Assembly: GCA_947561585.1 (NCBI GenBank)
Contig: CANNZV010001828.1
Coordinates: forward strand, 62,001 to 126,000
Source of the DNA: Caprella mutica
Taxonomy: Eukaryota > Arthropoda > Malacostraca > Amphipoda > Caprellidae
DNA: 64,000 nt
Reading direction: 5' to 3'
The translations under genes and the position numbers were made by a program. The notes below the pieces were generated by a model. The model was not told the DNA's origin and ran no database searches. It was given only the letters and a program-made list of their open reading frames with translations. Shown here piece after piece: positions 21,292 to 33,300 of this stretch. How positions within the stretch are numbered: the first letter of the stretch is position 1; each line of letters begins with the position of its first letter.

Positions 21292-22112
21292 AGAGGATGT
21301 ACTTCATAATCGATGATCAAAAACTTATTGTAGTTACAGTAAAACTGCTCAAAAATAAAATAAAGTCCTTTATAGTGATCCATCCTTTTTAGTATAGAGT
21401 CCTGAGTAAGGAAGTACCCTTACTCAGTTTTCTATGCATCTGTGACTCCTTTATAATGAAGTATACTCTATATAGTGACCTAGTTGTAGTTCATTATATA
21501 AGAGTTCTACTGAACCGTAAAGTGAGTGTTACGTCAAGATAGGTGAAACAAAATTCTCAACATTCAGATTAGCTAATGACTGATGTTATAACGCCCCTTG
21601 TACGGTAACCGTGAGCATTCGGTAATTGAGTAGTTACCCTATTAATACTAAAAGGTCACTACAGTGACCAATATACAACAAAGGGTTAATTATCCTAATA
21701 ACAAAGAACCTAGAAATTAAAAAGCCAATCAAACACAAGTTAATGATCGGCAATTAGTTGAAGTTGAAGATGTAAAACTCCAGTTTTTATAATTCACAAA
21801 ATAGTAATCAGCGAAGTACGTTTTTGAAGGTAAATGAACTAACTTGCCTCATTATATCTCTGCCAATAACAAGACACATTTTATTTATTGGCTTTATACC
21901 TACCCATAACAATAACAAGGTAGACAGCAACAACAAATGGAACTTTGTAATTCATTAAAAGTCGTACAATCAGAATAGGCGAAAAATATGACGTAAGCAT
22001 ATAGGTAACGACCAAAAAACTATCTAAGAATAATTGTGCTCGAAAATTATTGAATAATACGTCCGACGAAACGTTAAATAACGATTGAAAATGTGTCGAG
22101 TCACCGTAGATT
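21292..22112. other. Single-copy AT-rich region, no gene seen
   Basis: About 820 bp without long open frames, tandem repeats or a recognised family member. Confidence 0.5.
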
Positions 22113-22242
22113 GGGTAAAGACCTAGTTATCGGACTGTTCCACATTTTCGGTCTTATAATTAGAAAACTTAATTAATAATTATCCCACACTTTTTTCATA
22201 TGATCGAAAATTTAGAACAGTCCGATAACTCGGAACTTACCC
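22113..22242. mobile_element. P1 MITE, compact
   Basis: Ends gggtaaagacctagttatcgg and ccgataactcggaacttaccc, with inner marks cacattttcggtc and gatcgaaaatttag. A TA follows the right end. The AT-rich centre is only about 30 bp. Confidence 0.82.
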
Positions 22243-22309
22243 TACATCGAAATATCAAATATAATTTCAAAAACTAACGAAATCTACCTACCATGTACCC
22301 ATAGAAAAA

Positions 22310-22358
22310 GTTATGGTGGGGCAATCCCCTATTATTCTCCTATAGCCCCACCATAACT
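22310..22358. mobile_element. P2 foldback, single
   Basis: gttatggtggggcaat on the left and tatagccccaccataac on the right form an inverted pair with a 16-bp centre. It is a clean single copy of the module. Confidence 0.75.
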
Positions 22359-22372
22359 CCCTATATTCTTCA

Positions 22373-23344
22373 TCACTCAGATCGGTAACGGAAATGTAGG
22401 TTAAAGGCTTCTTCACAAATGTCAGGTTTAAGTCCGATCCGGCTCCTCTCAGTGATTTTTTTTAGAACTGAAAGGAGCCGGTTGTTGTTGTTTTTGTTGT
22501 TGTTAGATAGCTCCCAAACAACCTCGCCAGGACGAAGGGGCAGAGGAGCCGGTAGGTACTGTGTGAATGTGTCCGTTGAAATTAAAGTAACGATATATTT
22601 TTTCACTGAGATGAGACGGACCGGACACGTCACGGATAGAACAGTGATGTGTGTGACAAGTCTTAACCCCTTACGTAGTTACATTTAAGCAGTTTAAGAA
22701 TTAGGTAGTGGAGTGTCACACATTAAACTCTTTTCATAATACATAGCCTTTGTCACCGGTTCTTTTGTTCCAGCGAACCAATTACGTTCTCCGTTTTTTT
22801 TTCTATGAACTCCCAGAGTTAATTAGCTGGTACGCACATGAAGTTGCCAGCCAGCCAACTTCTTCTTCTCTCATCGTCCAACAATACCCACTTTTCTACT
22901 TCACGATGTTGAGATTAATTTACTATGAAAGTTTTGATTACATTAATATTTGATATTTACATTATCATCATCAGTATAGCGAGATAGAAGAAAAGGCTTG
23001 GCGAAAAATGTACTTAATTAAACCAATGTGCCTTGCTTTCTTCTAATCATACGGTACTGCTACTTAATTAGTCATCGGTATCTCGACTTCGGGAAATGTT
23101 TGTTAGATTTCGACCCTACTGATTGTGAATTGGGATTGAGAATTTAGTTAGAAAATAGATTATTGAAAAGATATTTCAGAAAATTTATGAATAAAACTTA
23201 GATTTTTTATAAATTTATCAAAAACGATCCAGCTTACTTACTATAGATATCTAAATTTAGATAATTTTTCTATGATGCCTTTTTATGATTGATGTTTTCA
23301 ACTTTATTCATTACAATTCAACATATTTTAACACATATAAAGAT
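22373..23344. other. Single-copy region, no supported gene
   Basis: Overlapping frames of 86-89 codons occur on both strands at 22373-22688, and another of 67 codons at 22750. They contain Leu-rich or Asn-rich runs from gttgtt repeats and no domain I recognise. They are not annotated as genes. Confidence 0.45.
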
Positions 23345-23431
23345 ATTTACGGTCAAATAATTTTTTTTTTATCATATGCTCCCTCTCTATTACCGAAGAT
23401 GTGTAACTGTCCGATAACTCGGAACTTACCC
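23345..23431 (+). mobile_element. P1 MITE right arm only
   Basis: ttaccgaagatgtgtaactg, then ccgataactcggaacttaccc and TA. No matching left arm was found, so it is truncated. Confidence 0.6.
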
Positions 23432-24107
23432 TATAACGTTCAACATCACATTGGAACATTAAAAAACATCGACTTTTTATCATTTTACGCATAGTTTAGA
23501 CTCGCAGAAACAATCGTCCGATATGAGCATCTGATCAGGAATCCGGATGACCGGCTCAGACCCGATTACCGATCGAATAATTCCGGATTCCGGGATGGGG
23601 GAGAGGGAGGAGGTAGATGAGCTTGTCGAAAAAAAATATTTTCATTTTTGAATTGTCACTTCGGATATTTTGTGTCCAAAAATAGTGAGCATTAAACCTT
23701 TCTGCAGTGGAAGAACGTCAAGTATTTACCTCTGGTTCACTGAACAGGTAATGAACAACGGAAATTAACTGCTGAAATATTGCCATTGTATTGGACATAG
23801 GAAAATTACATAGGGAAATATCATAGGTGAATTACCTAGGTAACTTTAATTTTTTTTATAAAAATAGGAAAAAAAATCTTAAAAATTCTTGCTTCTAATT
23901 TTTCATTTATCTGTCTTGGTTTCAATTAAAATTATTAACGAATATATTGTCTTTCTCTTAAATACATAAGCCAACAAATTATCAAAATCTAGAAATTGAG
24001 ATCTATTTATTCAAGCTTTATGTTACTCTATAACAAGACATAGAAACAGAACCCTATAATGTTGAACTCTTTCTGTATTATTGAGCAAACGCAGTATAAG
24101 TACATGG
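23432..24107. other. Intergenic, nothing recognised
   Basis: About 680 bp, AT-rich with one G/A-rich patch (23590-23615). No supported feature. Confidence 0.45.
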
Positions 24108-24188
24108 GTAAAGATGGGACGTCTTGTTAGTATCCCTGATACCATATGTGTAAAGATGGGACGTCTTGTTAGTATCCCTGATACCATG
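24108..24188 (+). repeat. 42-bp direct duplication
   Basis: Two near-identical units start at 24108 and 24150 (gtaaagatgggacgtcttg, then tagtatccctgataccat). The second half resembles the central palindrome of P1 (ggtatcatggatacc), so this may be a duplicated MITE fragment. Confidence 0.75.
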
Positions 24189-24311
24189 ACTTTTGGTTTG
24201 CAGAGTCTAAGCTCATTAGGAGCATCTCTCTGAGTCAACCGCTTTGTCACTTTAATGAGGTTAAATCCCAACAAAATAGTCTATTGCGACTGACACGCTG
24301 TGACAAGATGT

Positions 24312-24603
24312 GTGGAGATGATACGGAGGAATAGCAGGTAATGGAAAGGCATGATATGGAGGAATACTAGGTAATGGAAAGGCATGATATGGAGGAATAC
24401 CAAGTAATGGAAAAGCATGATATGGAGGAATACCAAGTAATGGAAAAGCATGATATGGAGGAATACCAAGTAATGGAAATGCATGATATGGAGGAATACC
24501 AAGTAATGGAAAGGCATGATATGGAGGAATACCAGGTAATGTAAAGGCATGATATGGAGGAATACCAAGTAATGGAAATGCATGATTTGAAGAAATAGCA
24601 AGT
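24312..24603. repeat. 33-bp minisatellite, about 9 copies
   Basis: Monomer aggcatgatatggaggaata plus ccaagtaatggaa, with agg/aag and aaag/aaat variants. It directly precedes the 36-bp array. A 106-codon minus frame is open because 33 is a multiple of 3. Confidence 0.95.
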
Positions 24604-24617
24604 TAAGTATTAGTACT

Positions 24618-25724
24618 GTGAATAAAAAGGCATTAACTGGTAGTTATGATACACTGAATATAAAGGCATTAACTGGTAGTTATGATACACTGAATATAAA
24701 GGCATTAACTGGTAGTTATGATACACTGAATATAAAGGCATTAACTGGTAGTTATGATACACTGAATATAAAGGCATTAACTGGTAGTTATGATACACAG
24801 AATATAAAGGCATTAACTGGTAGTTATGATACACAGAATATAAAGGCATTAACTGGTAGTTATGATACACAGAATATAAAGGCATTAACTGGTAGTTATG
24901 ATACACAGAATATAAAGGCATTAACTGGTAGTTATGATACACAGAATATAAACGCATTAACTGGTAGTTATGATACACTGAATATAAAGGCATTAACTGG
25001 TAGTTATGATACACTGAATATAAAGGCATTAACTGGTAGTTATGATACACAGAATATAAAGGCATTAGCTGGTAGTTATGATACACAGAATATAAAGGCA
25101 TTAACTGGTAGTTATGATACACAGAATATAAAGGCATTAACTGGTAGTTATGATACACAGAATATAAAGGCATTAACTGGTAGTTATGATACACAGAATA
25201 TAAAGGCATTAACTGGTAGTTATGATACACAGAATATAAAGGCATTAACTGGTAGTTATGATACACAGAATATAAAGGCATTAACTGGTAGTTATGATAC
25301 ACAGAATATAAAGGCATTAACTGGTAGTTATGATACACAGAATATAAAGGCATTAACTGGTAGTTATGATACACAGAATATAAAGGCATTAACTGGTAGT
25401 TATGATACACAGAATATAAAGGCATTAACTGGTAGTTATGATACACAGAATATAAAGGCATTAACTGGTAGTTATGATACACAGAATATAAAGGCATTAA
25501 CTGGTAGTTATGATACACTGAATATAAAGGCATTAACTGGTAGTTATGATACACAGAATATAAAGGCATTAACTGGAAGTTATGATACACAGAATATAAA
25601 GGCATTAACTGGTAGTTATGATACACAGAATATAAAGGCATTAACTGGTAGTTATGATACACAGAATACAAAGGCATTAACTGGTAGTTATGATACACTG
25701 AATATAAAGGCATTAAATGGTGTA
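24618..25724. repeat. 36-bp minisatellite, about 30 copies, very uniform
   Basis: Monomer acacagaatataaaggcatt plus aactggtagttatgat. The main variant is cactgaat for cacagaat, clustered at both ends and at two internal points. Single changes occur at about 24954, 25069, 25577 and 25670. Uniformity indicates recent expansion. Open frames of about 370 codons exist on both strands because 36 is a multiple of 3. With equally open opposite strands and only neutral variants, I do not call a protein. Confidence 0.97.
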
Positions 25725-25998
25725 ATTTTATTTATATTTTAGTGAACACATCATAATCTCAAATTTCAATCTTTTAGTTAGCTCCACCTCTCCATTTTTT
25801 TCTTTTCTTGAGGCGCAAGTCAGAGAAGATAATGAGCTGTGCCCGGGGTAATGAAGCCCCTATTCACACAAACTTTTAAGCCTAATTATTTATATTTGCA
25901 GAGTTTATGACGTCATAATCACCCCCATGCATTTTCGTGAACTTTTCCTCTGAAGCCTTCATTAAAACTCCATTATTTAGAAACTACCCAGAGAAAAT
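25725..25998. other. Single-copy spacer with a CRE octamer
   Basis: About 270 bp of mixed composition. It holds TGACGTCA at 25908-25915. No open frame supported. Confidence 0.4.
25908..25915. promoter_or_regulatory. CRE octamer TGACGTCA
   Basis: Perfect palindromic CREB/ATF site (atgacgtcat context). No nearby gene is recognised. Confidence 0.25.
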
Positions 25999-26057
25999 GT
26001 TATGGTGGGGATAGAGAGGATTAGATACGCATAATCTCCTATGGCCCCACCATAACT
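25999..26057. mobile_element. P2 foldback, single
   Basis: gttatggtggggatagagag on the left, ctcctatggccccaccataac on the right, with an inner agattagatacgcataatct. A clear single foldback. Confidence 0.75.
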
Positions 26058-26089
26058 CTTTCTTTGTGTTGAAAATTAAGAAAATACCC

Positions 26090-26232
26090 CTCTTAATCTT
26101 CTATGACTCCAACATAACCTACCCTTCTCAATCTTCTATGGCCCCATCTTAACCTACCCCCACTCAATCTTCTATTGGCCCACCTTAACCTACCCCCACT
26201 CAATCTTCTATGGCCCCACCATAACTTTTCCC
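26090..26232 (+). repeat. Degenerate P2 tandem copies, about 4
   Basis: Four diverged copies of cttctatggccccaccataac (variants tgactccaacataac, ggccccatcttaac) with C-rich spacers. It looks like an old or aborted array. Confidence 0.75.
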
Positions 26233-26605
26233 CCTCATCCAGTCCCCCATCAGGTCCTGTCACCCTCTACATCACACAATTAGTGCTATTAAAGTAGATC
26301 TATGGATAAATGAGACATTTCTCATAAGTGTCATACTCCCATTGCCCCCCTGACCCCCACCCCTTATCACAACACCCCCCCCCCCTCCCTCTGGACCCCC
26401 AACAGGTTCATTAACTCTTCTAATTACCCCCGCCCCCCACCCTTCAAATACTCTCAAGTTAAATTAGCGGCCGATTCATCCCACTAACTCGAGATGACTC
26501 ACTCCCCTACCCCTACCCCCCGTGGAACTGACCGCCCGCCATGGAATTGACCCCCGCCTCCCTCTCTCCCCAAACTGCATTCTTATGACCTACTGTACAG
26601 AAGGT
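26233..26605. other. C-rich low-complexity region
   Basis: Rich in C runs (longest near 26374-26385) with no exon signal. A 61-codon minus frame of Gly/Val runs is composition-driven. Confidence 0.5.
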
Positions 26606-28216
26606 GGAAATTTGGTCAAATGGACTATATTGAAATTTGGTCAAATGGACTATATTGAAATTTGGTCAAATGGACTATAGTGAAATTTGGTCAAATGGAC
26701 TATATTGAAATTTGGTCAAATGGACTATATTGAAATTTGGTCAAATGGACTATATTGAAATTTGGTCAAATGGACTATATTGAAATTTGGTCAAATGGAC
26801 TATATTGAAATTTGGTCAAATGGACTATAGTGAAATTTGGTCAAATGGACTATATTGAAATTTGGTCAAATGGACTATATTGAAATTTGGTCAAATGGAC
26901 TATATTGAAATTTGGTCAAATGGACTATATTGAAATTTGGTCAAATGGACTATATTGAAATTTGGTCAAATGGACTATAGTGAAATTTGGTCAAATGGAC
27001 TATATTGAAATTTGGTCAAATGGACTTTATTGAAATTTGGTCAAATGGACTTTATTGAAATTTGGTCAAATGGACTTTATTGAAATTTGGTCAAATGGAC
27101 TATATTGAAATTTGGTCAAATGGACTATAGTGAAATTTGGTCAAATGGACTATATTGAAATTTGGTCAAATGGACTTTATTGAAATTTGGTCAAATGGAC
27201 TATATTGAAATTTGGTCAAATGGACTATAGTGAAATTTGGTCAAATGGACTATATTGAAATTTGGTCAAATGGACTTTATTGAAATTTGGTCAAATGGAC
27301 TTTATTGAAATTTGGTCAAATGGACTATAGTGAAATTTGGTCAAATGGACTATATTGAAATTTGGTCAAATGGACTATATTGAAATTTGGTCAAATGGAC
27401 TATATTGAAATTTGGTCAAATGGACTATATTGAAATTTGGTCAAATGGACTATAGTGAAATTTGGTCAAATGGACTATATTGAAATTTGGTCAAATGGAC
27501 TTTATTGAAATTTGGTCAAATAGACTTTATTGAAATTTGGTCAAATGGACTTTATTGAAATTTGGTCAAATGGACTATATTGAAATTTGGTCAAATGGAC
27601 TATAGTGAAATTTGGTCAAATGGACTATATTGAAATTTGGTCAAATGGACTTTATTGAAATTTGGTCAAATGGACTTTATTGAAATTTGGTCAAATGGTC
27701 TATAGTGAAATTTGGTCAAATGGACTATATTGAAATTTGGTCAAATGGACTTTATTGAAATTTGGTCAAATGGACTTTAGTGAAATTTGGTCAAATGGAC
27801 TATAGTGAAATTTGGTCAAATGGACTATATTGAAATTTGGTCAAATGGACTTTATTGAAATTTGGTCAAATGGACTTTATTGAAATTTGGTCAAATGGTC
27901 TATAGTGAAATTTGGTCAAATGGACTATATTGAAATTTGGTCAAATGGACTTTATTGAAATTTGGTCAAATGGACTATATTGAAATTTGGTCAAATGGAC
28001 TATAGTGAAATTTGGTCAAATGGACTTTATTGAAATTTGGTCAAATGGACTTTATTGAAATTTGGTCAAATGGACTTTATTGAAATTTGGTCAAATGGAC
28101 TATAGTGAAATTTGGTCAAATGGACTTTATTGAAATTTGGTCAAATGGACTATAGTGAAATTTGGTCAAATGGACTATAGTGAAATTTGGTCAAATGGAC
28201 TATAGTGAAATTTGGT
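26606..28216. repeat. 25-bp minisatellite, about 64 copies
   Basis: Monomer tgaaatttggtcaaatggac plus tatat. Three end variants (tatat, tatag, tttat) are arranged non-randomly: tatag occurs at 26676, 26826, 26976 and 27126, exactly six units apart, then at 100-150 bp intervals. Other changes are rare (aatagac, atggtc). The pattern shows a higher-order unit of about 150 bp in the first third. Confidence 0.96.
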
Positions 28217-28330
28217 CACTTGAATAGATATGATAGCAGAAAATAATTTGGTAAAATGACCAGAAGGTAATTTGGTAAAATGACCAGAAAACAATTTGGT
28301 AAAATGACCAGGAGGTAAATTGGTAAAAAT
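28217..28330. repeat. Diverged edge of the 25-bp array
   Basis: About four copies of aatttggtaaaatgaccaga plus a short variable part, clearly derived from the 25-bp monomer. Old edge units are typical of unequal exchange acting mainly inside an array. Confidence 0.8.
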
Positions 28331-28351
28331 GAATAAAGTGTGGTGACCCCT

Positions 28352-28596
28352 TTTAATCTTCTATGGCCCCACCATAACTTTCTCTCTTTAATCTTCTATG
28401 GCCCCACCATAACTTTCTCTCTTTAATCTTCTATGGCCCCACCATAACTTTCTCTCTTAATCTTCTATGGCCCCACCATATCTTTCTCTCTTTAATCTTC
28501 TATGGCCCCACCATAACTTTCTCTCTTTAATCTTCTATGGCCCCACCATAACTTTCTCTCTCAATCTTCTATGGCCCCACCATAACTTTCTCTCTT
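28352..28596 (+). repeat. P2 array, 34/35-bp, about 7 copies
   Basis: Core cttctatggccccaccataac with spacer tttctctctttaat, nearly the same spacer as in 2195-2919. It ends in ttctctcttgg and single-copy DNA. Confidence 0.95.
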
Positions 28597-28729
28597 GGTA
28601 CAACAATCGATAAGTTTCATATGTTATCATGGGTAAAAAGGATATAGCAACCCATGATAATGCCAGTGAAGATTTCATGTGCATCTTAAACAAACATTCG
28701 ATTATTTTCTCGGGTATACTTATTAAATA

Positions 28730-28904
28730 GGGTAAGTTACCAGTAATTGGACAGCTCCACATTTTCGGTTATTCAAGAAAAAATAAAATTTACTATTTAT
28801 AACATAAAATTAATTGGTATCCATCAATTAAAATAAAATACTAATTATAAAAAATTCTTCTATGATCGGAAATGTGGAACTGTTCGATAACTTGGAACTT
28901 ACCC
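28730..28904. mobile_element. P1 MITE, nearly complete
   Basis: After TA: gggtaagttaccagtaattgg with cacattttcggtt. Right: gatcggaaatgtggaactg, ttcgataacttggaacttaccc. The centre keeps half of the tatccat palindrome (attggtatccatcaatt). Confidence 0.8.
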
Positions 28905-30090
28905 TTACGAATTAAAATCTTAAAACTTTTTGAACAACATGTGAAAATGATTCCCCGAAATTATTCCACTAATTTTTTATAAATCAAAGGTATTTTCATG
29001 AATGCATTTTAGGGGGAGAGGACAAATTAATCACCAATATTATGATCCTTTATTTTCTTTTTAATTCATTACCTTCATTAATTGGAATCCACTTAATTTC
29101 TTGAGTTGATATGCAATCTAATGATGAGCAGCCATTCAAAGCTCAGGTCAATCTAGATCACTCAAGCCAGCCATAAAATGCGCTCAAATGAACCATAATG
29201 AAGAAAATATGCTCAACTGATTAGGGCTCAAGTTGTCCGCTCATCATCCGTGAGCTTACGCAAGCGGCACCGTCGCTAGAGATCAGTTTCGTACGCCCAG
29301 AACGTTGATTTGGAACCTTACGCTGGGGGGTATTCAGCGCGAGGTCGGAGTCACTGTGGTTTCGACAACTAATTGGTCATTAACTTTAGGGAGTTGCTTC
29401 GACCATTTGTGACTCTACCCTGAGGAAAATTTATAGTCGATATATCGTCGATTATGGGGGTTTAAGGTAAACCTTAAATGTGATAATCTCAGAGATTATT
29501 GTCGAAAGTGTCCGACGACAGACTATGTTTTTAATTTGTGGTAAATTGTCACTGGATTTCCTTCATTTACTGTCGTAGATAAGTGATCTTTTTATCGTTG
29601 TTTATAATCACTTATTGAAAACCGATGATTTTCGATTTTTTTTTCCGACATTTGGAAAAAGAGTGGGAAAACTTTACTAAAAAATTCCCTGTTTTTTATC
29701 AGTCTATTTAAAATTCGGGATTTTTTCTGTTTGATACATATGTAGGTACCACAAAATTTCTTCTCATTTTGAAGAATCTCAACATAAATAGCAGTGATGT
29801 AGTTTGTTGTATCCTCTAGTTTGTTGTTGTTGTGTAAAATAAATTATCTACAATAACTACAATATATTTTTTTACATTTTTTTTCGGAAAACATTGTCTA
29901 ATCAAACCGTAATATTCTGCCTTTTTTATCGAAAAAATTTGTAGGTTCTAAAAGAAGAATGAAGGTGAGAATAATTTAGATTAAATTTGTTTACAAGAAC
30001 GTTTCTGACTTCAAAAATCCATCTTCTGTAAAATTCAAGTAGTTTGCAGTAATCTAAAGCAATCTGTGATAATAAGCGTTCTGTTTGTTA
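28905..30090. other. Single-copy region with dispersed fragments
   Basis: No supported gene. A less AT-rich patch (29240-29410) has no long open frame. Position 29503-29520 (gtgtccgacgacagactat) resembles 55640-55670, and 29793-29832 is a P3 fragment, so part of the region is decayed mobile DNA. Confidence 0.45.
29793..29832 (+). mobile_element. P3 fragment (gtagtttgttgtatcc)
   Basis: gatgtagtttgttgtatcct followed by ctagtttgttg matches the middle of the foldback element at 11604-11640 and, inverted, 55730-55765. It is a short piece of a third dispersed family. Confidence 0.6.
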
Positions 30091-30199
30091 GGGTAGGTTC
30101 CGAATTATCGGTCAGTTTCACATCTTCGGTGAAACTCTTATGACCGATTCTTATATGATCGAAGATATGTGAAACTGACCGATAATTCTGAACCTACCC
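30091..30199. mobile_element. P1 MITE, shortest intact form (109 bp)
   Basis: TA-gggtaggttccgaattatcg ... cgataattctgaacctaccc-TA. The arms carry cacatcttcggt and gatcgaagatatgtg. The centre is nearly absent, so both arms almost meet. TA flanks are perfect. Confidence 0.88.
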
Positions 30200-30339
30200 T
30201 AGGTTAGGGGTTCTACTCCTGATGTAATGATTGAATCCTATATCTTTGTCATATGTTTTCTTGATGTATGCAGTCTAACTCTGAGATGTAGAAAGATAAT
30301 TTTATCGACTGTACCTATTGCATATATTCCAGATTGCTG

Positions 30340-33300
30340 ATATTGACTGTATTAACTGTTGCTATTTCTATCATTGACTGTATTAACTGTTGCTATTTCT
30401 ATCATTGACTGTGTTAACTGTTGCTATTTCTATCATTGACTGTATTAACTGTTGCAATTTCTATCATTGACTGTATTAACTGTTGCAATTTCTATCATTG
30501 ACTGTGTTAGCTGTTGCTATTTCTATCATTGACTGTGTTAACTGTTGCTATTTCTATCATTGACTGTGTTAGCTGTTGCAATTTCTATCATTGACTGTGT
30601 TAACTGTTGCTATTTCTATCATTGACTGTGTTAACTGTTGCTATTTCTATCATTGACTGTGTTAACTGTTGCTATTTTTATCATTGACTGTGTTAGCTGT
30701 TGCAATTTCTATCATTGACTGTATTAACTGTTGCTATTTCTATCATTGACTGTGTTAGCTGTTGCTATTTCTATCATTGACTGTATTAACTGTTGCTATT
30801 TCTATCATTGACTGTGTTAGCTGTTGCTATTTCTATCATTGACTGTATTAACTGTTGCTATTTCTATCATTGACTGTGTTAGCTGTTGCTATTTCTATCA
30901 TTGACTGTATTAACTGTTGCAATTTCTATCATTGACTGTGTTAACTGTTGCTATTTCTATCATTGACTGTGTTAACTGTTGCTATTTCTATCATTGACTG
31001 TGTTAACTGTTGCTATTTTTATCATTGACTGTGTTAGCTGTTGCTATTTCTATCATTGACTGTGTTAGCTGTTGCTATTTCTATCATTGACTGTGTTAAC
31101 TGTTGCTATTTTTATCATTGACTGTGTTAGCTGTTGCTATTTCTATCATTGACTGTGTTAGCTGTTGCTATTTCTATCATTGACTGTGTTAACTGTTGCT
31201 ATTTCTATCATTGACTGTATTAACTGTTGCAATTTCTATCATTGACTGTATTAACTGTTGCTATTTCTATCATTGACTGTGTTAACTGTTGCTATTTCTA
31301 TCATTGACTGTGTTAACTGTTGCTATTTCTATCATTGACTGTGTTAACTGTTGCTATTTTTATCATTGACTGTGTTAGCTGTTGCTATTTCTATCATTGA
31401 CTGTGTTAGCTGTTGCTATTTCTATCATTGACTGTGTTAACTGTTGCTATTTCTATCATTGACTGTGTTAACTGTTGCTATTTCTATCATTGACTGTGTT
31501 AACTGTTGCTATTTCTATCATTGACTGTGTTAGCTGTTGCTATTTCTATCATTGACTGTGTTAACTGTTGCAATTTCTATCATTGACTGTATTAACTGTT
31601 GCTATTTCTATCATTGACTGTGTTAACTGTTGCTATTTCTATCACTGACTGTGTTAACTGTTGCTATTTCTATCATTGACTGTGTTAACTGTTGCAATTT
31701 CTATCATTGACTGTATTAACTGTTGCTATTTCTATCATTGACTGTGTTAACTGTTGCTATTTCTATCACTGACTGTGTTAACTGTTGCTATTTCTATCAT
31801 TGACTGTGTTAACTGTTGCTATTTCTATCATTGACTGTATTAACTGTTGCTATTTCTATCATTGACTGTGTTAACTGTTGCTATTTCTATCATTGACTGT
31901 GTTAACTGTTGCAATTTCTATCATTGACTGTGTTAACTGTTGCTATTTCTATCATTGACTGTGTTAACTGTTGCTATTTCTATCATTGACTGTGTTAACT
32001 GTTGCTATTTCTATCATTGACTGTGTTAACTGTTGCAATTTCTATCATTGACTGTGTTAACTGTTGCTATTTCTATCATTGACTGTGTTAACTGTTGCTA
32101 TTTCTATCATTGACTGTGTTAACTGTTGCTATTTCTATCATTGACTGTGTTAACTGTTGCTATTTCTATCATTGACTGTGTTAGCTGTTGCTATTTCTAT
32201 CACTGACTGTGTTAACTGTTGCTATTTCTATCATTGACTGTGTTAACTGTTGCTATTTCTATCATTGACTGTGTTAACTGTTGCTATTTCTATCATTGAC
32301 TGTGTTAACTGTTGCTATTTTTATCATTGACTGTGTTAGCTGTTGCTATTTCTATCATTGACTGTGTTAACTGTTGCAATTTCTATCATTGACTGTATTA
32401 ACTGTTGCTATTTCTATCATTGACTGTGTTAACTGTTGCTATTTCTATCATTGACTGTGTTAGCTGTTGCTATTTCTATCATTGACTGTGTTAGCTGTTG
32501 CTATTTCTATCACTGACTGTGTTAACTGTTGCTATTTCTATCATTGACTGTGTTAACTGTTGCTATTTCTATCATTGACTGTGTTAACTGTTGCTATTTT
32601 TATCATTGACTGTGTTAGCTGTTGCTATTTCTATCATTGACTGTGTTAGCTGTTGCTATTTCTATCATTGACTGTGTTAACTGTTGCTATTTCTATCATT
32701 GACTGTATTAACTGTTGCAATTTCTATCATTGACTGTATTAACTGTTGCTATTTCTATCATTGACTGTGTTAACTGTTGCTATTTCTATCATTGACTGTG
32801 TTAACTGTTGCTATTTCTATCATTGACTGTATTAACTGTTGCAATTTCTATCATTGACTGTATTAACTGTTGCTATTTCTATCATTGACTGTGTTAACTG
32901 TTGCTATTTCTATCATTGACTGTGTTAACTGTTGCTATTTCTATCATTGACTGTGTTAACTGTTGCTATTTTTATCATTGACTGTGTTAGCTGTTGCTAT
33001 TTCTATCATTGACTGTGTTAACTGTTGCAATTTCTATCATTGACTGTATTAACTGTTGCTATTTCTATCATTGACTGTGTTAACTGTTGCTATTTCTATC
33101 ACTGACTGTGTTAACTGTTGCTATTTCTATCATTGACTGTGTTAACTGTTGCTATTTCTATCATTGACTGTATTAACTGTTGCAATTTCTATCATTGACT
33201 GTGTTAACTGTTGCTATTTCTATCATTGACTGTGTTAACTGTTGCTATTTCTATCATTGACTGTGTTAACTGTTGCTATTTCTATCATTGACTGTGTTAA

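Noticed and set aside
22373..22688. Frames of 86 and 89 codons on opposite strands
   Set aside because: They overlap each other, carry low-complexity runs and show no domain or splice context.
24610..25742. Two opposing frames of about 370 codons over the 36-bp array
   Set aside because: Same reason: period 36, no stops in the monomer, both strands open, no signal peptide or known repeat domain.
29240..29410. Less AT-rich patch considered as an exon
   Set aside because: No open frame longer than a few dozen codons and no paired splice signals.
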